Of a DNA stretch of 64,000 bases, positions 51,256-60,222 are shown piece by piece. The notes below the pieces were generated by a model, which saw only the letters and a program-made list of their open reading frames with translations, was not told the DNA's origin and made no database searches. Origin of the DNA: CAZJBS01 sp964544475 (lineage in GTDB: Bacteria; CLD3; SB21); assembly GCA_964544475.1 (NCBI GenBank), contig CAZJBS010000004.1, forward strand, positions 62,001 to 126,000, written 5' to 3'. Position numbers and translations under genes: made by a program. Numbering within the stretch: position 1 is the stretch's first letter; every line of letters starts with the position of its first letter.

Positions 51256-52686
51256 ATGAAATCCCCGAGACGTCTGTATTATTTCCTGCCCATCTATGAT
51301 CGGATTTTTGCGACCGCCGATTATGATGGACGCGGCGTAACCATCGCTTTTCTTGACAGCGGGTTTTATCCTCACCCCGATCTCCATTCCCGTCACTCGC
51401 GGGTTCGCGCCATGATTGACGTCACCAAAGAAAAAACAACCGAAGACGGCTTTCGCCAGATCCGCCCTTCCAGCTGGCACGGGACCATGGTTGCCTGCGC
51501 GGCGGCCGGACGCGGAACCTGGTCTCGCCGATATTACCGCGGCGTGGCCCCGGGCGCCGATGTAGTGTTGATCAAAGTCTACGACGGAAAGCGGATCCGC
51601 AATCGCAACCTGGAGCGCGGTTTGCAGTGGGTGCTGGATAACCATGAGCCCCTCTCGATTCGTATTGTCAATATTTCTGTGGGCGGCGAAACCCATGAAT
51701 TTAAATTCGGCGGGCGCTTGGGCGAAATGATACGTGCCCTGAAAGATTGTGGCATTGTCGTTGTGGTTGCCGCAGGAAATGATCCGTCAGCCACGATGAT
51801 GCCTCCAGCCGCTTGTGAAGACGCCATCACCGTCGGTGGGTTCAATGATAACAATTCCACTGATCCGGCACGATACAGCGAATATGGTACGACCCACGGT
51901 CGTACAGCTCTGGGTACTATCAAACCGGACGTTGTAGCGCCGGCCTACATGCTTCCCGTGCCAATGCTGCCAAACAACGAGATATTTGACGAAGCCACGG
52001 CGCTCTTCGAACTGCAAAGCCTGTCCGACAAAATGCTTCCCATTCAATTGAAGAAGAAATGGGGAAAAACAAAACTATCGAGAAAACTCCTGCGCCGTCC
52101 TGTGGCTGACATTCGCAAAGCTATTCGCCATCGCATGCTGGAGGAAAAATTTTTTGCCCCCGGACATCAGCATGTGGATGGAACGTCCTTTGCGGCGCCG
52201 GTCGTTTCAGGGGTTATTGCCCAGATGTTGCAGGCCAATCCTCTGCTCACACCGGAACTTGTCAAAATGATACTGCAGGAAACGGCGAAACCTATTCCCC
52301 AGATCCGTCCGGAAAAGCAGGGTTTTGGGGCCGTGCAAGCAACGGCCTGTGTCCAGCGAGCTCTGAAAGAGCGTGACATAGCCCCAGGAGAAACGTCGCC
52401 GCTGGTTCTCGGGGATCGCATTGTCTTCTTTCTCAGATCGTTTGGCACCCGACGTGCAGTGATTGTCGGGGATTTCACGGCCTGGCAGAAGAACGTGCTA
52501 TTTATGCGGCCGGTGGATTCGGAATTGTGGCGTGTGGATATTCCTTTGCTCTCTTCCGGAGACTACCGATACAAGTTGCTTCTGGATGACACAACGTGGA
52601 TCACGGATCCTCTCAATCCCCGGATCGAAATCGACAACTACAACGGTCTCAATAGCGTTTTTACCGTGGGATCACCCGGGCCATGA
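51256..52686 (+). CDS. intracellular subtilisin-like protease fused to a C-terminal glycogen-binding (CBM48/AMPK-beta-like) module
   Basis: 476 aa from ATG 51256 (TTG 51241 is in frame but abuts the terminator). There is no signal peptide. The S8 triad is complete: Asp34 (IAFLDSGF), His75 (SSWHGTMVA), Ser311 (GTSFAAPVVSG), with oxyanion Asn175 (VVAAGND). An unusual basic insertion of ~65 residues (~235-300, KKKWGKTKLSRKLLRRPVADIRKAIRHRM) precedes the Ser motif. Residues ~393-471 (RRAVIVGDFTAWQKN, LWRVDIPLLSSGDYRYKLLLDDTTWITDP) match the early-set glycogen-binding module of GlgB/AMPK-beta type. Fusion with an intracellular subtilase is unfamiliar. The stop overlaps the methyltransferase start (ATGA). 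Confidence 0.88.
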   Translation: MKSPRRLYYFLPIYDRIFATADYDGRGVTIAFLDSGFYPHPDLHSRHSRVRAMIDVTKEKTTEDGFRQIRPSSWHGTMVACAAAGRGTWSRRYYRGVAPGADVVLIKVYDGKRIRNRNLERGLQWVLDNHEPLSIRIVNISVGGETHEFKFGGRLGEMIRALKDCGIVVVVAAGNDPSATMMPPAACEDAITVGGFNDNNSTDPARYSEYGTTHGRTALGTIKPDVVAPAYMLPVPMLPNNEIFDEATALFELQSLSDKMLPIQLKKKWGKTKLSRKLLRRPVADIRKAIRHRMLEEKFFAPGHQHVDGTSFAAPVVSGVIAQMLQANPLLTPELVKMILQETAKPIPQIRPEKQGFGAVQATACVQRALKERDIAPGETSPLVLGDRIVFFLRSFGTRRAVIVGDFTAWQKNVLFMRPVDSELWRVDIPLLSSGDYRYKLLLDDTTWITDPLNPRIEIDNYNGLNSVFTVGSPGP

Positions 52687-53867
52687 ACCTTGATCGCCAG
52701 CATGCTCGTTTTGTTCAACAGCTGGTGTCCAGCGGCATGCTTGTTTCACCCCGCATTCTTGCCGCCTTCCAGACGGTCAGGAGACATGATTTTCTGCCGG
52801 AAGCCTTGCGCCCCCACGCGTATGAAGATCACGCCATTGCCGTGAAAACGAAATGCGGTTTGCGCGGTGGAAAAGAATGTGTATCATCATCCACGCAACC
52901 GTCGCTGATGGCCATGATGCTGGAATTGCTGGCCCCCGACCGCGGCATGCACGTGCTTGAGATTGGCACCGGAACCGGCTTCAATGCGGCTTTGTTAGCC
53001 GAAGTCGTCGGCCCGGACGGCCGGGTCATTTCGGTGGACATCGACCCCGAACTCACTGATACAGCCAGGACCCATCTGCGCGCCTATGATGGTTTACGCT
53101 TGTTCACCGCAGATGCCATGGATCATCTGCCTTGCAATGATCTGTTGGACGCCGTCATCGTTACGGCGTCGGCGCCGGATTTTCCAGCCCATTGGATGCG
53201 TGCCTTGAAACCGTGTGGACGAGTCGTCGTGCCGATGTACGTGGCCGGCGTGGATTATTTGTTCGCCGGAACCAAAACCGAACAAGGGTCTATTGATGGT
53301 TCCTTCAGTACACTGACAATCTTCACCGGTTTGGATGAGTCCGTCAGAAATCCTCTGAAGACCTTTGACATCGAGGCAATGGTTTTGTATGATGCCATGA
53401 CATTTCTTCATACGCCCGATCCGTCTAAGGCGCACGAGTGGTTAGTCGACGGGCCGTCCATCACAAATTTTGAAGGATTCGAGTCGGACCACGCTGCCGA
53501 GGGATTTCATGTATGGACCAATCTATCGAGATGTTTTGACGGCCAGGGCATGCAAACGGCGTATTCCGAAGGGACGGCGTTTGGGTTTTCAGGGTACGGT
53601 TTTTACGCCTGGAGTGACAAGGGGTTGATTGTGTACCCCTTGAGGCCCGGCATTCGCCGGCTCATTGGTTTGGGCGACGCCACACGATTGGTCGGACAAT
53701 TTGAGACGGCTTACGACAGCTGGAGCCTCCAACGCCGGCCCGGTTTGGGCGACTATCTATTTCGATTGGGTTTCGGCGAAAGCGATAAAACGACAAGAGC
53801 CATTCCCATGCGTACGAGTTACCTTAAGTGCGTGGAAATTACCGGCCGCACACATCATCACACCTGA
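52683..53867 (+). CDS. protein-L-isoaspartate O-methyltransferase-like protein with long C-terminal extension
   Basis: 394 aa, against ~210 for classical Pcm. The N-terminal part (RQHARFVQQLVSSGMLVSPRILAAFQTVRRHDFLPEALRPHAYEDHAIAV) and the SAM site (HVLEIGTGTGFNAALLAEVVGPDGRVISVDIDPE) are Pcm-like, but the usual QT(I/L)SQP-type loop reads SSSTQPSLMAMML, a small variation. Residues ~205-394 form a beta-rich extension of unknown role, as in other long PCMT-family members including FxLD-type methyltransferases. It is translationally coupled by a 4-bp overlap to the subtilase, suggesting joint action on damaged or isomerised proteins; this is inference. Confidence 0.85.
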   Translation: MNLDRQHARFVQQLVSSGMLVSPRILAAFQTVRRHDFLPEALRPHAYEDHAIAVKTKCGLRGGKECVSSSTQPSLMAMMLELLAPDRGMHVLEIGTGTGFNAALLAEVVGPDGRVISVDIDPELTDTARTHLRAYDGLRLFTADAMDHLPCNDLLDAVIVTASAPDFPAHWMRALKPCGRVVVPMYVAGVDYLFAGTKTEQGSIDGSFSTLTIFTGLDESVRNPLKTFDIEAMVLYDAMTFLHTPDPSKAHEWLVDGPSITNFEGFESDHAAEGFHVWTNLSRCFDGQGMQTAYSEGTAFGFSGYGFYAWSDKGLIVYPLRPGIRRLIGLGDATRLVGQFETAYDSWSLQRRPGLGDYLFRLGFGESDKTTRAIPMRTSYLKCVEITGRTHHHT

Positions 53868-53876
53868 GGATTCTCT

Positions 53877-54716
53877 ATGGACCTTTTTCAAGCCGTGGTC
53901 ATTGGCGTGGTACAGGGTTTGACCGAATTCCTTCCGATCAGCAGCACGGCGCACGTTCGTATTGTGCCGTCTCTTCTGGGTTGGGAGGATCCGGGCGCGG
54001 CGGTGACCGCGGTGACCCAACTGGGTACGTTGGCCGCCGTCCTCGTCTTCTTTCGCAGGGAATTGCGTGACTTGCTCTTCCACGGAATGCAATCTGTCAT
54101 TCAACTCAAGAACCGCCATCAATGGACACCTGAGCAAGTACGGAAAATCAGGCTGTTTTGGTACATTGTCCTCGGAACGCTCCCCATCGCTGTTTTTGGG
54201 CTCGCTTTCAAACACAAAATCGAAACAGATTTGCGCAGTCTTTTGCTTATTGCCGCAAGTCTGATCGTGCTCGCCGTTATCCTCGGTGTCGCCGAACTGG
54301 TGGCAAAACACCGACGCAGGATGGATGATATTCGCTTTTTGGATACGCAATGGATCGGATTGGCCCAGGCCGTGGCGCTGATTCCGGGCGTTTCACGTTC
54401 CGGCGTAACCATCACCGCCGGACTTTTTTGCGGACTTACAAGGGAGGCGGCCGCCCGATTCTCCTTCCTGCTCTCCGTTCCCGCCATTCTTGCCAGTGGC
54501 CTGCTGGAGCTCAGCGATCTTTGGATGAGCGGGCTTGGTCAGGAAGGTCTCTTCAATCTCCTAATGGCAACCGCAACGGCCGGAGTTGTCGGTTATCTGA
54601 GTATCGCATTTCTCATTCGGTGGTTGCAAACCCACTCTACGCTTATCTTTATTGTATATCGCATCGGTCTGGGGATTCTGATCTGGTGGCTTGTATCCGG
54701 GAACATCATTCAATAG
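53877..54716 (+). CDS. uppP: undecaprenyl-diphosphatase
   Basis: 279 aa, about eight membrane helices. QGLTEFLPISSTAH is the first catalytic motif (Glu-rich BacA signature) and PGVSRSGVTITAGLF the second. It dephosphorylates undecaprenyl pyrophosphate so that the lipid carrier can be reused in peptidoglycan and polysaccharide synthesis; it is also the source of bacitracin resistance. It lies 9 bp after the methyltransferase gene on the same strand. Confidence 0.95.
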   Translation: MDLFQAVVIGVVQGLTEFLPISSTAHVRIVPSLLGWEDPGAAVTAVTQLGTLAAVLVFFRRELRDLLFHGMQSVIQLKNRHQWTPEQVRKIRLFWYIVLGTLPIAVFGLAFKHKIETDLRSLLLIAASLIVLAVILGVAELVAKHRRRMDDIRFLDTQWIGLAQAVALIPGVSRSGVTITAGLFCGLTREAAARFSFLLSVPAILASGLLELSDLWMSGLGQEGLFNLLMATATAGVVGYLSIAFLIRWLQTHSTLIFIVYRIGLGILIWWLVSGNIIQ

Positions 54717-54728
54717 AAGGTCAATCTC

Positions 54729-55148
54729 ATGCGTGTTTTTGGAAAAGCAATCGAAGTATCCACAAAAGGTTTTTCCGACATTGTAGATCTGACGGCGCAT
54801 GTGAAACGCATCGTTGACGAGTCCGGAATAAACGACGGGTTGATCAACGTATCGGCGGTCGGTTCCACGGCCTCAATAACAACGATTGAATTTGAGCCGG
54901 CGTTGGTCGAGGATATGAAAGATCAACTGGAGGGATTTGCACCGCGCACGAAACGAACGCGACATTCGGAGACATGGGGTGATGACAATGGATTCTCACA
55001 CTTGCGCGCATCTTTTATGGGTCCCGCTCTCACGATTCCCTTATCCGGAGGCCTTGCGGTCCTTGGGCCATGGCAACAAATTGTCGTGATCGACCATGAC
55101 AACAGACCGCGTGAACGTCGTATTTTTGTCCAGATCATTGGAGTATAA
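54729..55148 (+). CDS. YjbQ/UPF0047 family protein (secondary thiamine-phosphate synthase type)
   Basis: 139 aa. GLINVSAVGSTASITTIEFEPALVEDM and LRASFMGPALTIPLSGGLAVLGPWQQIVVIDHDNRPRERRIFVQIIG form the YjbQ fold. The usual HTT in the first motif is GST here, a subgroup variant, so the proposed thiamine phosphate synthase activity should not be assumed. GAAGGT (54715-54720) precedes ATG 54729. It is probably in the same transcript as uppP. Confidence 0.88.
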   Translation: MRVFGKAIEVSTKGFSDIVDLTAHVKRIVDESGINDGLINVSAVGSTASITTIEFEPALVEDMKDQLEGFAPRTKRTRHSETWGDDNGFSHLRASFMGPALTIPLSGGLAVLGPWQQIVVIDHDNRPRERRIFVQIIGV

Positions 55149-55234
55149 ACCTCGATTTCTTTTGACTTTTTATCGTTTTTTGTGAATCTTTTTCCGTCGC
55201 GTTAGGCATCACGTCTCACATTCCTTCTTATTTT

Positions 55235-55774
55235 ATGGATACAAAACCTTTTCGATTGGGCGATGCCGGCTCGCCGAAGCTCCACGATTCTGTTTTTGTG
55301 GCCCATTCGGCGTCGGTACTTGGAGATGTCACGGCACATGCGGGCGCCAGTATCTGGTTTGGCGCTGTACTTCGAGGGGACATGGGAGCCATTGTTATCG
55401 GTGAAAACACGAATATTCAGGACAACGCCGTTGTGCATGTTGACGAAGGATTTCCTTCAATGATCGGAAGGAATGTCTCAGTGGGTCACAGTGCCATTAT
55501 CCACGGTGCTACGATCGGGGACAATTGTATCATCGGCATGCACGCGACGGTTCTCAATGGCGCCGTACTGGGGGAAAACTGCATCGTCGGGGCAGGCGCC
55601 GTGGTCATGCAAGGCCAGCACGTACCGTCGGGCAGCATCGTCATGGGCCTTCCGGCCAAGATCAAAAAACAGGCCGACGACGCCACTCTGGCGATGATTC
55701 GTCGCAACTGGGAAGTGTATTGCGAAATGGCAAAGGCCTATCGCCATTCCGTGCATCACAAGAACATCAAGTAA
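55235..55774 (+). CDS. gamma carbonic anhydrase-family protein (left-handed beta-helix)
   Basis: 179 aa of hexapeptide repeats (VLGDVTAHAGASIWFGAVLRGDMGAIVIGENTNIQDNAVVH). The metal-binding histidines are in place: VVHVDEG (first), VSVGHSAIIHGATIG (second and third). It ends with a helix (MIRRNWEVYCEMAKAYRHSVHHK). Such proteins are trimers; many homologues (YrdA, PaaY) are annotated carbonic anhydrases but only some are active. The 86-bp spacer before it holds no feature that I can name. Confidence 0.92.
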   Translation: MDTKPFRLGDAGSPKLHDSVFVAHSASVLGDVTAHAGASIWFGAVLRGDMGAIVIGENTNIQDNAVVHVDEGFPSMIGRNVSVGHSAIIHGATIGDNCIIGMHATVLNGAVLGENCIVGAGAVVMQGQHVPSGSIVMGLPAKIKKQADDATLAMIRRNWEVYCEMAKAYRHSVHHKNIK

Positions 55775-55829
55775 CTTTGAACTGTTACATTCTTCAGAGT
55801 TTCCTCCACCAACCCCGGGAGATGGAGTC

Positions 55830-57350
55830 ATGAAAGGTATTCAGAAAACAGCATCCGTTGCGGGCATTTTGGCGGCATGCCTGACGGTTTTTCTTGTTTC
55901 CTTTTCGGAATTGCGGGCGTCCAATCAGCACGAAGAGGCACGGGCGCAACAAACTGAAACCGTAAAGACCACCGAGCACGCCACGACACTCCCGGATGGC
56001 CGAATGGTCCTGCCTTTCGCCATTCTCCTGATTCTTATTGCCACAGGCCCCCTGTTCTTCAAGCACTTCTGGGAACACAATTTCCAGAAAGTGTCTGTGG
56101 CCTTGGGTACGATTACGGTACTGTATTACATTTTTGGGCTCCAGGATTCGGCCAGTCTGATGCACACCCTGGCCGAATACATTTCCTTCATTTCCCTGTT
56201 GACGGCGCTGTTTGTCGCTTCGGGTGGTATCCTGATCACGATTGACCGGAAAGCCACGCCCATGTTTAACAGCGTACTCCTGCTCATTGGATGTTTTGTG
56301 TCCAATCTGATCGGAACAACGGGGGCGTCCATGCTGCTCATCCGGCCTTTCCTCCGCGTCAACAAGGGTAGAATCAAACCCTACCATGTCGTCTTTTTCA
56401 TTTTCCTCGTAAGCAATATTGGCGGGGCTTTGACTCCCATCGGTGATCCGCCTTTGTTCCTCGGTTTCCTCAAAGGCGTGCCATTTTTCTGGGTGATTGA
56501 ACACGTGATTCATATTTGGTTCATCGTAGCCCTGCTCGTGGTGGCCATTTTCTATTGGATGGATAGTCGCAACACCGACGCCGTGCCGTCCTCGGAAGCT
56601 CATACCGGAAAGTTTGTGATCCATGGGCAGAAGAATTTCCTCTACCTGGTTTTGATTATCGCTGCGGTATTCATGGATCCCAATGTTATTCCGGGTTTTC
56701 CCGACTTGTACGGCATGTTTCATGTACCGTTTGGCATCCGGGAGATTGTGATGTTGACAATAGCCTTCCTCGCGTTCAAGACCGCGGATCGCGAGGCTCT
56801 ACGGGGCAATGAATTCAACTTCGCTCCGATCAAGGAAGTCGCCTGGTTGTTCGTCGGTATCTTCGCTACGATGATACCCGCTTTGCAACTGGTACAACAC
56901 TATGCCAGTCTTCCCGACATATCGAAAATGCTCACTCCAGGCATGTTCTTCTGGTCCACCGGATTGTTGTCCTCCTTCCTTGACAACGCACCGACGTATC
57001 TGAGCTTCCTGAGTGCCGCCGTTGGCAAATTCGGAATCGCGGGCGGCATGGATGCCCTGCAGAATTTTTACGGATTGGAAGAACAGATGTTGGCCGGTGG
57101 CGCTTCCATTTCATGGTTGTTTGGAGTATTTCATATCACACCATTTGAAGAATATCTGATCGCCATTTCACTCGGGGCCGTGTTTTTTGGAGCCTGCACT
57201 TACATCGGCAACGGTCCCAATTTTATGGTCAAATCCATTGCCGAACAGTCCGGCGTGGAATGCCCGAGTTTCTTCGGCTATATGATCAAGTATTCCATTC
57301 CTATTCTGATTCCGGTTTTTGCGATTGTCTGGTTACTTTTCTTTGTGTAA
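55830..57350 (+). CDS. sodium:proton antiporter-like membrane transporter (CitMHS_2/NhaD-like)
   Basis: 506 aa with about a dozen transmembrane segments in two inverted halves, typical of the ion transporter (IT) superfamily. Half-helix signatures SNLIGTTGASMLLIRPF and SNIGGALTPIGDPPLFLGFL in the first half, and SSFLDNAPTYLSFLSAA and GACTYIGNGPNFMVKSIAEQSG in the second, form the cation/substrate site. The initial ~40 residues look like a signal or extra helix with a charged linker (RASNQHEEARAQQTETVKTTEH). GGAG lies before ATG 55830. It probably exports Na+ for H+, but citrate-type transport is also possible. Confidence 0.9.
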   Translation: MKGIQKTASVAGILAACLTVFLVSFSELRASNQHEEARAQQTETVKTTEHATTLPDGRMVLPFAILLILIATGPLFFKHFWEHNFQKVSVALGTITVLYYIFGLQDSASLMHTLAEYISFISLLTALFVASGGILITIDRKATPMFNSVLLLIGCFVSNLIGTTGASMLLIRPFLRVNKGRIKPYHVVFFIFLVSNIGGALTPIGDPPLFLGFLKGVPFFWVIEHVIHIWFIVALLVVAIFYWMDSRNTDAVPSSEAHTGKFVIHGQKNFLYLVLIIAAVFMDPNVIPGFPDLYGMFHVPFGIREIVMLTIAFLAFKTADREALRGNEFNFAPIKEVAWLFVGIFATMIPALQLVQHYASLPDISKMLTPGMFFWSTGLLSSFLDNAPTYLSFLSAAVGKFGIAGGMDALQNFYGLEEQMLAGGASISWLFGVFHITPFEEYLIAISLGAVFFGACTYIGNGPNFMVKSIAEQSGVECPSFFGYMIKYSIPILIPVFAIVWLLFFV

Positions 57351-57361
57351 GACCCTCTTGA

Positions 57362-58141
57362 ATGACGAAGGTTAAGCTTGGTGATTGGCTGGCGTCGGCT
57401 TGGAAACTGCTGACGGATCAATGGCAAACATGGTGCTTGATTTCAGCCGTGTATTTTGTACCGGTTGGACTCGTTTATGGCATCGCACAGGTTTTCAGTT
57501 TTCGAGCGGGCTTCCATGTCGATTATTCAGACCCCTGGCGGGCCTTTTTCCAGAGCTTTGGTCAATCCATGACCATCAGCCTGTTGATGACGGTCGCCAT
57601 GACGGTGATTGGTGCGTTTTTTGTCGGCGGCATTTATCGTACGGCCTTCAAACAGATAGCGGGCGAGCCCATTCGTGTCTCCGATATTTTCTCCGGCGTT
57701 CATCTGTTTCCAAGAATCCTCGTGGTGAGTGCGATATCAGGAATTCTGCAATTTATGGCCGCGTTCCTGTGCTATTTTCCGATGTTTATCGTTCAGGGTT
57801 TTTTCTTTCTCGCTTTGCCGATCGTAGTGCGAACCGACAAGGATCCATTGCAGGCTTTGTCAGACAGCTACACGGCAACAAAGGGAGAGTGGTTGATGTT
57901 CGCCGTCCTGGCGTTCGTTGCTAATATTCTTTCCGGACTGGGTGTTTTGGCCTGCCTGGTCGGGTTGTTGTTTTCGTTTCCCCTGGTTTTTCTGATTTCG
58001 GCCGTCGCGTACATGGATATTCTTGAGACGGTGACCACGGAAACGCCCCAAGCCGTCAAGGTCTGCCGTTCCTGCGGTCGCCACATCCCGGCTCATGCCA
58101 ATTTCTGCGACACCTGCGGGGCCGGACAGGTGGCCTCATGA
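57362..58141 (+). CDS. membrane protein with C-terminal zinc ribbon, paralogue A
   Basis: 259 aa with six hydrophobic segments between ~20 and 222 and a cytosolic zinc ribbon at the end (CRSCGRHIPAHANFCDTCGAGQ: CxxC...CxxC). The N-terminal motif KLGDWLASAWKLLTDQWQTWCLIS is shared with the next gene (KFGDWISGGWELFRKEWQTWTLLS), so the two arose by tandem duplication. The fold resembles DUF4013/YIP1-like integral proteins. Function unknown. Confidence 0.85.
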   Translation: MTKVKLGDWLASAWKLLTDQWQTWCLISAVYFVPVGLVYGIAQVFSFRAGFHVDYSDPWRAFFQSFGQSMTISLLMTVAMTVIGAFFVGGIYRTAFKQIAGEPIRVSDIFSGVHLFPRILVVSAISGILQFMAAFLCYFPMFIVQGFFFLALPIVVRTDKDPLQALSDSYTATKGEWLMFAVLAFVANILSGLGVLACLVGLLFSFPLVFLISAVAYMDILETVTTETPQAVKVCRSCGRHIPAHANFCDTCGAGQVAS

Positions 58142-58902
58142 ATGGCACGGTCAAATTTGGTGATTGGATTTCCGGTGGATGGGAACTCTTTCGCAAGGAG
58201 TGGCAAACGTGGACGCTCCTTTCACTTCTTTTCCTGACACCGATTTTGCTGGTCATTGTCGCGGGAGCCTTCATTGTCGCAGGCATTGTCCAGGACGGCT
58301 TGAAAGATCACTTTGGCTTGGTGATTGGAAGCGTAGGATTGATTGCCATGGCTATCGCATTGTTTGCCAGTGTGGCCACGGCAGGTCTGTATCGTGCCGC
58401 TTTTCGACAACTGGAGGGCCACCCGATTTCAGTTGCGGACCTGTTTTCGGCCACCGATGTGATGTTGCGCGTATTTTCCGCCAACGTTATCCTGTTCATT
58501 TTGACATTAATCGGCGTCGTCATGTGTTATGTTCCGGCCTTGATAGTCGGGGGTTTGCTCTATTTCACGATTCCATTGATCGTCAGAAAGGAAGCGGGCG
58601 TGATGGAGGCGCTTTTCATGAGCTATGAACTGACGAAAAAAGACTGGATCATGTTTTCACTATTTGCATTTGTCGTGGGATTGATCGCGCAGGTCGGCGT
58701 GTATGCGTGTTACGTAGGTATCGTGTTTTCGCTACCCTTGGCCTTCACGACTGCCGCGGTGGCCTATCGGGATTGTTTTGAGCCTGATCTCCGCAAACGG
58801 AGCTCCGTGGATGAGTGGTATACAAAGTTTTGCCGTGTTTGCGGCGCATCCATTCCTTCGAGGGCGGTTTTCTGTGAACAATGCGGATCGGGACAGGTGT
58901 AA
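58138..58902 (+). CDS. membrane protein with C-terminal zinc ribbon, paralogue B
   Basis: 254 aa, start overlapping the stop of paralogue A (ATGA), so the two are coupled and may form a heteromer. Same layout: amphipathic start, six membrane helices, then a zinc ribbon (CRVCGASIPSRAVFCEQCGSGQV). Conserved internal motif across both copies: GLYRAAFRQLEGHPISVADLFSA / GIYRTAFKQIAGEPIRVSDIFSG. Function unknown; a membrane-linked regulatory or assembly role is possible. Confidence 0.85.
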   Translation: MNGTVKFGDWISGGWELFRKEWQTWTLLSLLFLTPILLVIVAGAFIVAGIVQDGLKDHFGLVIGSVGLIAMAIALFASVATAGLYRAAFRQLEGHPISVADLFSATDVMLRVFSANVILFILTLIGVVMCYVPALIVGGLLYFTIPLIVRKEAGVMEALFMSYELTKKDWIMFSLFAFVVGLIAQVGVYACYVGIVFSLPLAFTTAAVAYRDCFEPDLRKRSSVDEWYTKFCRVCGASIPSRAVFCEQCGSGQV

Positions 58903-58909
58903 CGTGCCT

Positions 58910-59611
58910 ATGGGCGATCATCGGGGGAATCCACACCGGCGGATCAAGGAATGGTCGAAAGACGACCGGCCGAGAGAAAAACTGGAGCGACACGGTCCGG
59001 ATGTGCTGAGCGATGCCGAACTCATCGCCATTCTTCTGGGAAGCGGCACCCGAAAATTCACGGCGGTAGACGTGGCCAAACAGCTCACGTTGGAGTTCGA
59101 AGGACTGGCCGGCGTGGCGCGTCGCAATTTTCAGGAATTGAGCAAGCTGAATGGTATCGGAAGGGTCAAAGCCATCAAAATTGTGGCCGCATTTGAAATT
59201 GCCAGGCGCGTGCAGGCCGCTCGGCCGGCCGAAAGGCGTCGCATCACCGGACCGGAACAAATCGCCGAGCAGTACCTGCCGCTGATGCGTGATCTCAAGA
59301 AAGAAGTATTCAAGATCGTGCTGTTGGACAGCGCCAATCAGATCATCAAAGACGTGATCATATCCGAAGGCACACTGAATGCCAGCCTTGTTCATCCTCG
59401 CGAAGTTTTCAAAGCCGCTCTGGACGATCATGCCGCCAGTCTGATTCTTTTGCACAATCACCCCAGCGGCAATCCGGAACCCAGTGCGGAAGACATATCC
59501 ATCACCCAACAGTTGCGCGAAGCCGGGAAAGTCATGGGCATTCCTGTGCGTGACCACATTATCCTGGCCGGGCAACGGTACAGCAGTCTTGCCAAATCGG
59601 GATACCTTTAG
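58910..59611 (+). CDS. radC: RadC family JAB1/MPN domain protein
   Basis: 233 aa from ATG 58910 (GTG 58904 also in frame). A helix-hairpin-helix-like N-terminus (LSDAELIAILLGSGTRKFTAVDVAKQL, LSKLNGIGRVKAIKIVAAFEIARRV) precedes the metallo-JAMM domain with LLHNHPSGNPEPSAED (HxH...SxxD zinc ligands) and the earlier Glu (REVFKAALDD). Despite the name, a DNA-repair role is disproved in E. coli; the family is often linked with mobile or recombination functions. It lies 7 bp after the membrane pair and 2 bp before ruvA. Confidence 0.95.
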   Translation: MGDHRGNPHRRIKEWSKDDRPREKLERHGPDVLSDAELIAILLGSGTRKFTAVDVAKQLTLEFEGLAGVARRNFQELSKLNGIGRVKAIKIVAAFEIARRVQAARPAERRRITGPEQIAEQYLPLMRDLKKEVFKIVLLDSANQIIKDVIISEGTLNASLVHPREVFKAALDDHAASLILLHNHPSGNPEPSAEDISITQQLREAGKVMGIPVRDHIILAGQRYSSLAKSGYL

Positions 59612-59613
59612 TT

Positions 59614-60222
59614 ATGATCGCACAGATAAGAGGAACGGTCATCGAGAAGCATCCGACACGCATCATCGTGGATGTCGGCGGTATTGGGTATGAAATCTGG
59701 ATCTCTCTTTCGAGTTATGACAAGATCGGTCATGTCGGTGAGACCGTCACACTGCAAACCTACATGCATGTGCGCGAAGACATCATGCACCTTTACGGAT
59801 TCGTTGCTCTCGAGGAAAAAGACCTGTTTTTGCTGCTGATATCCGTATCGGGCGTTGGTCCGAAATCGGCTTTGGGCATTCTGTCCAGTTTTACGGCTGC
59901 TGATTTACGCCACGCCATTGCCCATGAAAATGTGGATTATCTCACGGCGGCCCCCGGCGTTGGAAAGAAGACAGCCCAACGCATTGTCGTTGATTTGAAG
60001 GAAAAGGTTTCGAAGATGGTTGGCACGACGGAGGTTCAAGCCGTGACACCCCCATCGGTAACCGGGTTGACCGACGAAGCTCTCATTGCGCTGACGTCAT
60101 TGGGATTTGCGAGAGCTGTTGCCGACAAAGCCGTCGCAAAGGCCCTTCGCGAGCATCGAGAAGGTGTCCCCTCCCTGGAAGCTCTGATCAAGACGGCGTT
60201 GCGCATAGCAACCAACGGATGA
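59614..60222 (+). CDS. ruvA: Holliday junction branch migration protein RuvA
   Basis: 202 aa in three domains: an OB-fold (MIAQIRGTVIEKHPTRIIVDVGGIGYEIWI), tandem helix-hairpin-helix motifs (LISVSGVGPKSALGILSSF and AAPGVGKKTAQRIVVDLKEK) and the C-terminal RuvB-binding domain (ALIALTSLGFARAVADKAVAKALRE). It forms tetramers on four-way junctions and directs RuvB. Start overlaps closely the radC stop; its own stop overlaps the CAP gene by 4 bp. ruvB and ruvC are not in the window. Confidence 0.97.
   Translation: MIAQIRGTVIEKHPTRIIVDVGGIGYEIWISLSSYDKIGHVGETVTLQTYMHVREDIMHLYGFVALEEKDLFLLLISVSGVGPKSALGILSSFTAADLRHAIAHENVDYLTAAPGVGKKTAQRIVVDLKEKVSKMVGTTEVQAVTPPSVTGLTDEALIALTSLGFARAVADKAVAKALREHREGVPSLEALIKTALRIATNG

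Noticed and set aside
55794..56723. 309-codon minus-strand open frame opposite the antiporter gene
   Set aside because: Highly charged Gln/Glu/Arg/His sequence, the usual complement of a membrane protein gene.
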